Positions 1 to 7,436 of a stretch of DNA of 64,000 nt are shown piece after piece. The position numbers and the translations under genes were made by a program. Each line of letters opens with the position of its first letter. Position 1 is the first letter of the stretch. The DNA comes from DASVUC01 sp038237225. Its GTDB lineage: Bacteria; Planctomycetota; Phycisphaerae; Tepidisphaerales; Tepidisphaeraceae. Below the pieces are notes generated by a model that did no database searches, was not told the DNA's origin, and worked only from the letters and a program-made list of their open reading frames with translations. The stretch is taken from NCBI GenBank assembly GCA_038237225.1, contig JBBRYX010000010.1, forward strand, positions 1-64,000, in the 5' to 3' direction.

Positions 1-2
1 TC

Positions 3-128
3 AACCCCCGGCGTCAAAACCGCCTCGAACCGCGAGCACGAAAACGCCGGCCCAAAGAATACGACCTGCTAAACCGCCCCCGGCAAGAAATGCGAAACGC
101 ACTGAAATCACCGGGGGAAGAAGCTTAA
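3..128 (+). pseudogene. 3' end of an IS4-type DDE transposase (cut by window edge)
   Basis: The frame starting at base 3 stays open to a TAA at 126-128. It encodes a basic tail with the segment RKRRPKEYDLLNRPRQEMR, which strongly resembles the C-terminus of IS4-family transposases (typically a K/R-R-R-P-K-x-Y-x-L-L pattern). Only about 41 codons are visible, so the DDE core and left inverted repeat lie outside the window and I cannot tell whether the gene is intact. Small tandem repeats follow directly, as is common beside mobile elements. The family call rests on the tail motif alone. Confidence 0.6.
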
Positions 129-145
129 GTTGATGGCATTAAATC

Positions 146-183
146 CTGTCCCCTTAGATATTCTCTGTCCCCTTAGATATTCT
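146..183. repeat. 19-bp tandem repeat, two copies
   Basis: Two identical 19-bp units (CTGTCCCCTTAGATATTCT) lie at 146-164 and 165-183, just downstream of the transposase tail. They may be scars of transposition or slippage. I see no coding function. Confidence 0.8.
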
Positions 184-236
184 CGGCTGGCATGCTTTTT
201 TGCGCGCCGGTCAGTACAATAATAATTAGCTCGCCT

Positions 237-767
237 ATGGATTCGTCGTCTAATGATCAAATGCGATTACCGGTTGGTGGCGTCGAGAGCAGCGTGCCAC
301 GACGCCATACCGGCTTTGTTCGATATAGTTACCTTCATGCTGTGGGGATGCTGTCATTGGTTGCGTTTGGCAGTACGGCCTACATGTGGTCGGCGGCACC
401 CTTCGACATCTACCGCGGCCCGCTCAATGGAACGGGCGAGATTGCTGTAGCCAACGACACCGACCTATTGTTCTCAGGGGTCTACGGACCGTATACCCTT
501 GGCCAGACCTTCGCCAACCACCACGACTTCGAGGTTCTAGGATTTTCCGTTGGAGTCGCCTCAGACGCCGTAACGGGATGCCGCGTCCTCGCGATCTCGC
601 TGCCCTATGCCATGCTCCTCATGCTGCTTGCAATACCGCTAACGTGGTGGTCGGTAATCGTAAGGCGTGTCGTTCGGGATAGAACAAACGGAATCGCAGC
701 GGGTTTCGAAGTCGTACCGGGAGCCGCGCCAAATCAGTCCGTGGCCCCGGACCAGCGGGCGAGCTAG
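237..767 (+). CDS. Small membrane protein of unknown function
   Basis: About 176 aa from the ATG at 237; an upstream in-frame ATG at 192 would add 15 residues, and neither has a clear Shine-Dalgarno site. The sequence has two hydrophobic segments. One is near the N-terminus (around LHAVGMLSLVAFGSTAYMW) and one near the C-terminus (around LAISLPYAMLLMLLAIPLTW). Between them is a polar, probably extracytoplasmic, stretch of about 65 residues. The tail is basic, then Pro/Ala-rich. I recognise no family. Two-helix proteins with an outer loop are frequent orphans in planctomycetes. The codon pattern is consistent with a real gene, but start and function are uncertain. Confidence 0.55.
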   Translation: MDSSSNDQMRLPVGGVESSVPRRHTGFVRYSYLHAVGMLSLVAFGSTAYMWSAAPFDIYRGPLNGTGEIAVANDTDLLFSGVYGPYTLGQTFANHHDFEVLGFSVGVASDAVTGCRVLAISLPYAMLLMLLAIPLTWWSVIVRRVVRDRTNGIAAGFEVVPGAAPNQSVAPDQRAS

Positions 768-787
768 ACCGGAAACGGGGTCAAGAT

Positions 788-878
788 GACAGGATTACGG
801 GGACGGACAGGATTACGGACGCGATTCGATTTGCCTTCAGGGTGGGACCAAGGGGACGGGTGGGACCAAGGGGACGGG
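788..878. repeat. Short direct repeats (GACAGGATTACGG and TGGGACCAAGGGGACGGG)
   Basis: A 13-bp unit occurs at 788-800 and 806-818. An 18-bp unit (TGGGACCAAGGGGACGGG) is duplicated head to tail at 843-860 and 861-878. The units resemble the GTCCCCTT-type repeats at 146-183, suggesting one degenerate repeat field flanking the small membrane-protein gene. Confidence 0.7.
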
Positions 879-913
879 AGTCATTTTAGTTAGTGGGGGG
901 GGAAGGGGGGGGA

Positions 914-1006
914 ATTGACGATTGGGCGATTGAGTCAGGGGGGGGTGACGATTGAAAAGCCAGGTCTTCAATCGTCAATGACTCAATCGTCACCCCCCCT
1001 GACTCA
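914..1006. repeat. Palindromic repeat, family A, copy 1
   Basis: This copy contains the core words ATTGACGATTGGGCGATTGA and TGACGATTGA, followed by their inverted counterparts (TCAATCGTCAATGACTCAATC). The same core recurs at 10545-10626 and 21539-21620. Here a run of eight G/C residues has been inserted in both arms, so the symmetry is less regular. The stop codon of the minus-strand phosphatase lies inside the repeat. Confidence 0.8.
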
Positions 1007-1811
1007 CCAGCCGCCCCGATGCGTGCGCCTGCACGAACTCGCCGGTCTCGTGGCAATACGCGGTCAGCCGCTGCCCATCGTGCATCACCGCGCCGGTATC
1101 CACCAGCACGATCTTCTTCCCCACGATCGGCACCGGGGAACTGTGATTGGCGTATGTCGTCACGGGCGTGTGGCCAAAATACCCGCGCCGTCCCCACGCT
1201 TTTTCCGCCGCGATCTCACCCTCGGTAAAGCGCCCCCACACGATCAACTGCCGAAAGTCGGGCCTGGCCGCCGCCTGCGCGAGGATCGACGGCGACTCGG
1301 TCTGATCGCGCACATCCCACTTGGCATGCACCACAAAAAAATCCTCTTCTTCCACAACCGGCAGCAGATCGCTGATGAACTCGCGATGACTCGCCGGCAC
1401 CGACCTCGCCAGCTCATCGAGCATCGGACCGTTCCCCCGCTCATCCGCCCGCACGAGATCCTCCTCCGACACGCCGTAGCTGCGAAAGGTCTGGAACAGG
1501 CCGAAATTCATGAACCATTTGAAGGCGGCAATGCGGTCGTACTCCCCGGGCTTCCCGGAGAAACTGGAATTGTGCAGCACCTGATCGAACACATCATCAT
1601 GGTTCCCCCGCGCGAACCGCGCCCCCCCTGCCCCCCCCGCCCCTCCGTTCAGCGACATCAACAGATCAATCACCCGCTTGCTCTCCGGCCCGCGATTCAC
1701 GTAATCCCCCGCGAAGATCAGTTGCCGGTGTGGGTCGCGCCGCTCGACCTCCGCGAGAAGCGTCTCCAGCGGCCGAAGCATCCCGTGAATGTCGCCGATG
1801 ATCCAATGCAT
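990..1811 (-). CDS. Serine/threonine-phosphatase-type metallophosphoesterase
   Basis: 273 aa. The calcineurin-like metallophosphoesterase signature is complete: GDIHG at residues 6-10, GDYVNRG at 35-41, GNHDD at 69-73, then His162 and GHT at 213-215. These supply the two-metal site. The spacing and length match bacterial PP1/PP2A-like or diadenosine-tetraphosphatase-like enzymes (ApaH/PrpE group). The protein is probably cytoplasmic, as no signal peptide is seen. A low-complexity GGAGGAGGA loop lies just before the GNHD motif, encoded by a C-rich tract. The last codons and stop run into a dispersed palindromic repeat, so the C-terminus may have been altered by repeat insertion. The substrate (phosphoprotein or dinucleotide) cannot be told from sequence. 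Confidence 0.85.
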   Translation of the reverse strand: MHWIIGDIHGMLRPLETLLAEVERRDPHRQLIFAGDYVNRGPESKRVIDLLMSLNGGAGGAGGARFARGNHDDVFDQVLHNSSFSGKPGEYDRIAAFKWFMNFGLFQTFRSYGVSEEDLVRADERGNGPMLDELARSVPASHREFISDLLPVVEEEDFFVVHAKWDVRDQTESPSILAQAAARPDFRQLIVWGRFTEGEIAAEKAWGRRGYFGHTPVTTYANHSSPVPIVGKKIVLVDTGAVMHDGQRLTAYCHETGEFVQAHASGRLVSQGG

Positions 1812-1965
1812 GAGGATAGCATCTTAGCTGAGATGCTGATCGCGTGGAGAAGCACGAAGCACGAAGCACGAAATCCGAAACAACTTCAAAACGGAAAGCG
1901 GAAATGCGGCAATCGCATTTCGAGCCTTGGGATTTGTTGCTTGTTTCAGATTGGGTGCTTCGGAC

Positions 1966-3201
1966 TTAGAATTTAGGCGACATCTCCCACCGCCGCACTT
2001 TCCCATCCTTGATCGTCGCGTCCAACCGGCCGAGCACCGGGTTTTCCAGCCGGGGGTTCGTCACCGTCCACGTGATGGACTCCCCCTCTGCTGACTGCGG
2101 CCCACCAAGAATCTCCACCGCCTGCTCCTTGCTCATCCCGTCCTTCAGAACCCCAAGCTCCCGCAGCGCATGCCAGGCGAGCGTCTTCACCGGCCCCTTC
2201 TCCGAATCACTCGCCGGGGCTCGGCTCCACTGCTTCAGCACCGTCACCGCGCGCTCGCGTAGCGTCAAGTTTTCCGGATGGAAGCGCAGGTACACCACCG
2301 CATACTGCATCGCGCCGAGGAAACTCATTGCCGATCGATCCTGAACTTTTCCCTCGTTTACCGCGACGATCCACTCCGCGAGATGCTGGAGATAAGGCCC
2401 ATCGATTCCCGCCTCGCCATCGTGATCCGTTCCCACGCGGCCGGTCAGAAACTTGTACGCTGGAGTCGAGCTTTTCGAATGATCCAGCACGATATTCATC
2501 AGCCGACCCGCCAGGGCCTCGTTCTCCGTCAGGCCAATGCTGGTGCGCAACGGATCGGATACATCGGCGCCCGCGAGCCAGTCATCGACGAGCCTCTTCT
2601 GCTCCGCGGTCATTTCCGCCGGCCGCTTCTCCTCCGGCAGATCCGTCACCGTCCAGGAAAACTCCAGGCTCGTCGCCTTCCCTTCCCACGCGCTCCTGGG
2701 CGCATTCGCGTTCGCGGCGACTTCACACTGCGTCCAGATCTTGTAAGTCCCCGGCTGCCGCAATGAGACCCCCGTTCGCTCGCCCGTCTTCGCATCGGTC
2801 CAGATCTCTTTTCCCTCCGACAGCCGCAGCTCGACGGAATACGGCCCCTCGCTGTCGAACTTCACGTATGAGCTCGCGCTTTTGCCGCCCGGAGCGCGGG
2901 ATGCGCGCTTGATCGGCTCCCAGATTACTTCGCGCCCATCGGGACCAACCACGTGCAGTTTTGTCGAAACCACCAACCCAAACGGCGACACGCGGATGTT
3001 CGGCTTTTTCGCCCGGAAATACTGAATGACCCGCATCGCCTCGCCCGGATGCCACTCCGTTCGTCCCGCCGGCTCAATCTTGATCCCGATGCTGATCCCT
3101 CCTGATGCCGGACCCCAAAGCACTCCCTCATCCGCTGCCGGCGCGATCGCGCAGGGGAGGAGGACAACTGCCAGAAAAATCGCCGCTTTCGCCAATCTCA
3201 T
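1966..3201 (-). CDS. Secreted protein of unknown function with SmpA/OmlA-like tail
   Basis: 411 aa. A clear signal peptide (basic MRLAK start, hydrophobic core, AxA-type end near residue 22) predicts export. The middle is a beta-rich region (roughly residues 30-190) followed by a helical region. The last 65 residues contain KDGMSKEQAVEILGGP followed by a strand-rich end; this resembles the helix-turn plus beta layout of SmpA/OmlA (BamE)-like domains, but that is a pattern judgement. No catalytic motif was recognised. Downstream on the minus strand lies a short AGCACGA simple repeat (about 1849-1872) and then the phosphatase gene. Confidence 0.65.
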   Translation of the reverse strand: MRLAKAAIFLAVVLLPCAIAPAADEGVLWGPASGGISIGIKIEPAGRTEWHPGEAMRVIQYFRAKKPNIRVSPFGLVVSTKLHVVGPDGREVIWEPIKRASRAPGGKSASSYVKFDSEGPYSVELRLSEGKEIWTDAKTGERTGVSLRQPGTYKIWTQCEVAANANAPRSAWEGKATSLEFSWTVTDLPEEKRPAEMTAEQKRLVDDWLAGADVSDPLRTSIGLTENEALAGRLMNIVLDHSKSSTPAYKFLTGRVGTDHDGEAGIDGPYLQHLAEWIVAVNEGKVQDRSAMSFLGAMQYAVVYLRFHPENLTLRERAVTVLKQWSRAPASDSEKGPVKTLAWHALRELGVLKDGMSKEQAVEILGGPQSAEGESITWTVTNPRLENPVLGRLDATIKDGKVRRWEMSPKF

Positions 3202-3282
3202 GAAACTTCCTTACCGTTGTAGACAACACAATCGCATCATCGTGCGGTGCGAATTCTTTTTCCAATAAACCCGCCCATCAGT

Positions 3283-3348
3283 TTGTCCACCGGATTATGC
3301 ACCGCCCAACGCCTGTGCGTTATTGAACTTGCGAAAAGTGGTGGATAA
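3283..3348. promoter_or_regulatory. Cluster of three DnaA-box-like 9-mers
   Basis: TTGTCCACC (3283-3291), TTATGCACC (3295-3303) and, on the minus strand, TTATCCACC (3340-3348) resemble the DnaA box TTATCCACA with two, two and one mismatches. They lie in the gene-free stretch upstream of the secreted-protein gene. No dnaA or dnaN is nearby, so this may be chance. Confidence 0.2.
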
Positions 3349-3550
3349 CTCTGCCGTGACTTCTCGATTTCTCTGCGGTTTCTTCGCCGAAGCGAATATA
3401 TTTCCCTCCGTCGTCGGACGTGAAAGCGTTCCGGCGAAACAGGAGAAGGCTCCTGAAATACCGAGTCCGGCCTCAGAGATAAGCGCCGTGCGAAGCAACC
3501 AATTGCGGGCACGGCCGGGGCCGGCGGCCAGCGATCGGGCCACCCGCAAC

Positions 3551-4021
3551 TAATCGGCTTGAAAAAGCCGTGTGGCAAGTCGGGTTAAGATCGCCGCCAG
3601 TGGTGCTTAGCGATTGCCGGGAGAGAGTCCTGGACAACTGCGGCATCGGACCCAGCGGCTTGAGCGTGTCAGTAATGGCAGGCGAAGAAGCCGCAGATCC
3701 TAGGAATGGGTCCGGGAAAGACAGTTGCTCGAGCAGGAATGCGAGAGTGATTGTCGAAGCGAAAACCCACGGCCGTCCAGTCGGGAAACCGCCATGCCGC
3801 CCTGTTGGGCGAGCGCCGGCGCAATCTAGCGCCGGGAACCGTCTGTAGAAGAGCGTAACGCAAGGCACGCTCTTTTGCTGAACGGGCCGAGGCGGCCCCA
3901 GGCCCAGAGCCACTTGCCGAAGAATCGGCCCGATGCCAGAAGCACAAGCGCTTCGCAAGAAGCAAATGAGCAGGCCCACGCGGTGACGTCGCGAGTCACT
4001 TCGGGGGCCTTCTGGTTTTTT
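3551..4021 (+). ncRNA. Candidate large structured RNA of unknown class
   Basis: No credible gene occupies 3202-4063, but the second half is packed with exact complementary segments. These include a GAAA-capped hairpin (3555-3560/3565-3570) and three nested helices: 3635-3640/3722-3727, 3648-3654/3707-3713 and 3655-3661/3688-3694. Further hairpins are 3816-3822/3829-3835 and 3850-3856/3867-3873 (followed by Ts), then 3883-3890/3925-3932. A final long stem (about 3936-3977 with 4005-4015, capped by GTGAC/GTCAC) runs straight into six Ts at 4016-4021, like an intrinsic terminator on the plus strand. I looked for RNase P, tmRNA and SRP RNA signatures and did not find convincing matches. The strand is inferred from the T-tract. 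Nothing else is seen at 3202-3550 except the DnaA-like words. Confidence 0.4.
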
Positions 4022-4063
4022 GGGGTGGGTCCGTTGTTCGTGGTCAGTTGTTGGGAGAAGAGC

Positions 4064-4264
4064 ATGTTTGATCTGAAGCCGATCGAGATTGATTTCGAAA
4101 GACTCTGCCAACATCTGGCGCGGGATGCGGGGAGGCCGGTGGAGGAGGTCGAGGCGGCGCTGTGGCTGCGGGAAAAGAATGTCGTGCCTTATGGCGACGG
4201 TTGGTTGGCGGATTCCTTGTCCCTCCCCTTCGTCAGCGATTTCCTGGCCCCGCCCGCCGCCTGA
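4064..4264 (+). CDS. Small hypothetical protein, 66 aa
   Basis: The ATG at 4064 has a good Shine-Dalgarno site (GGGAGAAG, a few bases upstream), unusual for this window and the main reason for choosing this start. The product is acidic and helical at its N-terminus (LKPIEIDFERLCQHLARDAG), followed by GRPVEEVEAALWLREK and a short Pro/Ala tail. I recognise no family. It converges on the minus-strand kinase gene, with only 3 bp between stop codons. It lies directly after the candidate structured RNA and its terminator. Confidence 0.6.
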   Translation: MFDLKPIEIDFERLCQHLARDAGRPVEEVEAALWLREKNVVPYGDGWLADSLSLPFVSDFLAPPAA

Positions 4265-4267
4265 GCG

Positions 4268-5023
4268 TCAGATCTTTGGCGTCTCGATTTTTCTCAGCGG
4301 CACCGTGGCCGCGAGTTCCTCCGGTATCTGGTAGCCGGTGTCCCGCAAATACTCTCCCAGCATATCTCTGAGCCGCCGTTGGATTTGCTGCGGCGATTGC
4401 CGCGCATCGACGGTGTTGAAGCCGTGCTCATCAACCATGTTGTCCATCTGCTCGATCAGGTGCGTCTGATACGCGATGAAGCTGTCATAGAGATCATCGC
4501 CGAAGTTGGTATCCAGGCCGCTCTCCCAGTAGTTCATCTTACCTGCCGACAGCACGCGCGGGACGAGATCGTGCACGCCAAGCTGGAGATAGAACGTCAG
4601 ATCCGGCGCAACAGCGAAGCCAAAGAGATCCCGCAGCCACTGCGGATCGGCGCCGCGGGCGATACCCCGCGCGATCGCGGTGTAGATATAACGGTCTGCG
4701 AGGACGAGGAAGCCGCTCTTAAGCGCCGGGATGACCTGATACTCAAGGCGGTCCGCGAGGTCGGTCGCGTACATCAGCGAGTACGTCAGGCGATGCAGCG
4801 AGTGTCCCTGCTTTGCATCGGTAATCGCCTGACCGACCAGTTTGCTGCGCGTCCATCCGGTTTCCAGCACCGCAAATCCCTGAACCTCGAGCCATTGTTT
4901 GAGCATGCTCGCCTGCGTGCTTCGGCCGCACCCATCCGTTCCTTCGATGACGATCAGCCGGCCTTCGCAGCCCTCCCTGGGCAGGTAAGGCATCGCGTGG
5001 CCAAGGTACTTAAAGTCCCGCAT
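4268..5023 (-). CDS. Thymidylate-kinase-like P-loop kinase with Arg in the Walker A Lys position
   Basis: 251 aa, related to dTMP kinases, which phosphorylate dTMP to dTDP with ATP. The P-loop reads GTDGCGRST at residues 28-36; the invariant Lys is Arg34 (codon CGA). The substrate-loop motif DRYIYTAIARG is at 110-120. N- and C-terminal extensions make it longer than the usual 205-215 aa. It is a diverged paralogue of the next gene upstream (5034-5714), which keeps a normal P-loop, and the two follow a Ppx/GppA gene on the same strand. Either it has a changed nucleotide specificity, or it acts as a non-catalytic partner. I would not assume it is the cell's essential Tmk. Confidence 0.75.
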   Translation of the reverse strand: MRDFKYLGHAMPYLPREGCEGRLIVIEGTDGCGRSTQASMLKQWLEVQGFAVLETGWTRSKLVGQAITDAKQGHSLHRLTYSLMYATDLADRLEYQVIPALKSGFLVLADRYIYTAIARGIARGADPQWLRDLFGFAVAPDLTFYLQLGVHDLVPRVLSAGKMNYWESGLDTNFGDDLYDSFIAYQTHLIEQMDNMVDEHGFNTVDARQSPQQIQRRLRDMLGEYLRDTGYQIPEELAATVPLRKIETPKI

Positions 5024-5033
5024 GTCACTTCTC

Positions 5034-5714
5034 CTAAACTGCGGTTGTCCTGTGCCGGGCTAACGCCTCATCGACGACTTGGCGCACATACCGCTGCTGC
5101 TCGCCGATGCTCTGGGTGGCATCGATTTCGTGAAGGCCGTACTCGCCGGCAATCGTCTGGTATTCATTGAGAATTCTCCCCTGAAAGATCTTGAAACTCT
5201 CGACGATGTTCGGCGAGAGATTCAGATCCATGCCCGCTTCATAGTCCTTGATCTTCGCGCGCCCCGAGAGCAGACGCGCGATGCTCACTTCGATGGGCAC
5301 GTTGAAATACATCGCAAGGTCCGGGCGCGGCGCGAAGTCATACACTTTGCGCACCCACGTTCGATCGCAGCCGCGGGCGACATCCCGCGCGAACGCGGTG
5401 TAGACGTAGCGGTCGGCGAGCACGGTCATCCCCGCTTTCAACGGTGGAAGAATGTTGTGCACGAGCCGATGCGCGAAATCGGTGGCGTGCAGCAGCGAAA
5501 AGGTCATCGGCGTCAGCGACATTTTCTTCTTGCCCTTTTTTGTCACCGTTCTGACAAGATCGGCGCTGTTCCACTCGGTGAAGAAGGGGTTGAAGCCGCG
5601 CGCCTGGAGGTAGCGCATGGCGAGCATGAGCTGCGTGCTTTTGCCTGAGCCGTCGATGCCTTCGACGATGATCAGTTTTCCGGGGTAATCGTGAGGTTGG
5701 GTGAGGTTATCCAT
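5034..5714 (-). CDS. Thymidylate kinase family protein
   Basis: 226 aa from the ATG at 5714; a TTG three bases earlier is possible but less likely. The canonical P-loop GIDGSGKST is at about residues 19-27 and DRYVYTAFAR at 101-110, as in dTMP kinases. The stop of the upstream Ppx/GppA gene is at 5718-5720, so the two are almost certainly co-transcribed and coupled. The following kinase paralogue starts 10 bp after this stop. An insertion rich in Lys (KKGKKK, about 59-64) is unusual. Function as a nucleoside-monophosphate kinase is well supported; dTMP as substrate is inferred from the family. Confidence 0.8.
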   Translation of the reverse strand: MDNLTQPHDYPGKLIIVEGIDGSGKSTQLMLAMRYLQARGFNPFFTEWNSADLVRTVTKKGKKKMSLTPMTFSLLHATDFAHRLVHNILPPLKAGMTVLADRYVYTAFARDVARGCDRTWVRKVYDFAPRPDLAMYFNVPIEVSIARLLSGRAKIKDYEAGMDLNLSPNIVESFKIFQGRILNEYQTIAGEYGLHEIDATQSIGEQQRYVRQVVDEALARHRTTAV

Positions 5715-5717
5715 CAA

Positions 5718-7313
5718 TTAAGACCTCGCCAGTTCGAACTGGATGGGCCGCTGTAAAACGGATTCGAACATTTCGCGTTTGCGATTGGCGCCCCAGATTT
5801 CCAATTGCGCATCGAGGCGCGTGACGATGTTGCACTTAACGTGTCCGGCGGTGGTTCGGCATCGAACGCTGTCGACGACGCTCGCATGCGAGCGATCGAG
5901 GCCGTCCGCGAGCCGCAGAATCGCTGCGCCCACGCACACAATTCGGCGCGCCTCGGGAGGCAGCTTCTGAAATGCCGCGTGCTTCTTCTTAGGCGCCGAT
6001 TTGCGGTGATAGCGCGCGATGTTGGCGATGATCTGAATTTCCTCGGGTGTAAATCCTTCGAGGTCGCCGTTGAGGATGAGGTACATGCTGTGTTTGTGAT
6101 GGCTGCTCTGGGCGATGTGCCAGCCGATGTCGTGCAGGAGCGCGCCGTATTCAATAAGCTCTCGCGCCTTGTTGTCGAGCCCATGCAGCGAGCGAAGCTG
6201 ATCGAAGAGATTGAGACACAGCTTGGCGACATGTTCGCTGTGGGATTTATGCCACGCGCACCGGCGCGCCAGCCCGATGATGCTGCGGCGGCGCGGCTCG
6301 GGGATGCGGTGGCGGATGGTCATCTCGGGGACGTTTCGCGCGAGGTAGTCCACGACGATTCCTTCCCTTAATGCGGACTTGGTGATCTCGATCTTCTTCA
6401 GCTTGAGCCGGCGAAAGAGCTCGTCCACGAGAAGGGCGCCGGCAACGATCTGCTTGCGCCGGTGCGGGTCGAGCTCGGGCATCTTCTCCCGTTGCTCGGC
6501 ACTGCTCTTCAGAAGCAGCTCGAGGAGTTGTTGAAACGGACCGCGCTCGATCACCGCGTCGTCTTTGCCGTTCGAATTACCGTCGTTCGCTTGCGCGGCA
6601 GTCAGCAGCGCGACGGCTTCAAGCGTTCCGCTGGTGCCGATGGCGCGAGTGGGGTTGTGACGAAGAATCTGCTCAGAGACAGAAGAGAGCTCGCGTTCGT
6701 AATGAGCGCGGATTGCGGCGACATCTTCATCGGAAATCGGGTCGCTCTTGACGAACTGCGTTGTCATGCGAGAAGCGCCGAGCTTGCGGCTCTCGAGCAC
6801 CGATGCCTGGTGGGCGTCGCCCACGATAAATTCGGCGCTGCCGCCGCCGATGTCGAGGATGAGGGTATGGCCGGTGAGCTGGACGGAGTGGCGGACGCCG
6901 AGGTAGATCAGGCGGGCTTCTTCGCGGCCGCTGATGATCTTGGCGTTGAGATTGAGTTCGTCCTTGATGCGCTGAAGGAAGTCGCCGCCGTTGGTGGATT
7001 CGCGCACCGCGCTGGTGGCGACGCAGCGGATTTTCTCGCAGCGTTGCCCGAGTGCCGCCTGTTTGAATCGGCCGAGAACGGCGATGGCGCGCTCGATCGA
7101 GTCGCGCGGGAGGAGTCGCTTGGGAAAAGCGGCGGCGGCGAGGCCGGTCATCTCCTTCATGCGCGCGAGGACAACGAGTCCGCCGTCGGGCTCGACCTGC
7201 GTCATGATCATGTGGATGGAGTTCGAGCCGATGTCGATGGCGGCGATGCGCAAGGACTGAGCAGCCTGCGATTCGCTGCCGCGGCGGAGGGTGGAGGATG
7301 TGGATCGAGTCAT
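5718..7313 (-). CDS. ppx: Exopolyphosphatase / (p)ppGpp pyrophosphatase, Ppx/GppA type
   Basis: 531 aa. The actin-like N-terminal ATPase fold shows AIDIGSNSIHM (phosphate-1 region), GREEARLIYLGV, LDIGGGSAEFIVGD and GTSGTLEAVALL. The C-terminal part carries an HD-type domain with YGALLHDIGWHI and SSHHKHS. This is the long Ppx/GppA architecture acting on inorganic polyphosphate and/or pppGpp. It is the first gene of a probable minus-strand operon with two P-loop kinases. The N-terminus before the fold is Ser-rich (MTRSTSSTLRRGSESQ), so the true start may be slightly further in. The start is divergent from glcE, which begins about 120 bp away. Confidence 0.88.
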   Translation of the reverse strand: MTRSTSSTLRRGSESQAAQSLRIAAIDIGSNSIHMIMTQVEPDGGLVVLARMKEMTGLAAAAFPKRLLPRDSIERAIAVLGRFKQAALGQRCEKIRCVATSAVRESTNGGDFLQRIKDELNLNAKIISGREEARLIYLGVRHSVQLTGHTLILDIGGGSAEFIVGDAHQASVLESRKLGASRMTTQFVKSDPISDEDVAAIRAHYERELSSVSEQILRHNPTRAIGTSGTLEAVALLTAAQANDGNSNGKDDAVIERGPFQQLLELLLKSSAEQREKMPELDPHRRKQIVAGALLVDELFRRLKLKKIEITKSALREGIVVDYLARNVPEMTIRHRIPEPRRRSIIGLARRCAWHKSHSEHVAKLCLNLFDQLRSLHGLDNKARELIEYGALLHDIGWHIAQSSHHKHSMYLILNGDLEGFTPEEIQIIANIARYHRKSAPKKKHAAFQKLPPEARRIVCVGAAILRLADGLDRSHASVVDSVRCRTTAGHVKCNIVTRLDAQLEIWGANRKREMFESVLQRPIQFELARS

Positions 7314-7436
7314 GCTTCAAGTGTAGGTTCGGCTGGTCGCGCTAAGATCAGGTAAACGCGGGATAAAGAAATGATGAGATGCCGCGAGTACCAGGCGACT
7401 CGCAGCGCGGGCGGGTTGTCCGTACAATCCGGCGGC

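Noticed and set aside
3600..3780. RNase P RNA
   Set aside because: A GAGAGAGTCC and an AGAGTGATTGTC word look faintly like its conserved regions, but the spacing is much too short and the GGTAAGAGC and ACAGAACCCGG signatures are missing.
3473..4114. 213-codon minus-strand frame across the hairpin-rich region
   Set aside because: It starts antisense to the 66-aa gene, has a skewed composition rich in Arg, Pro and Ser, shows no domain pattern, and is better explained by high GC; the dense palindromes suggest RNA structure instead.
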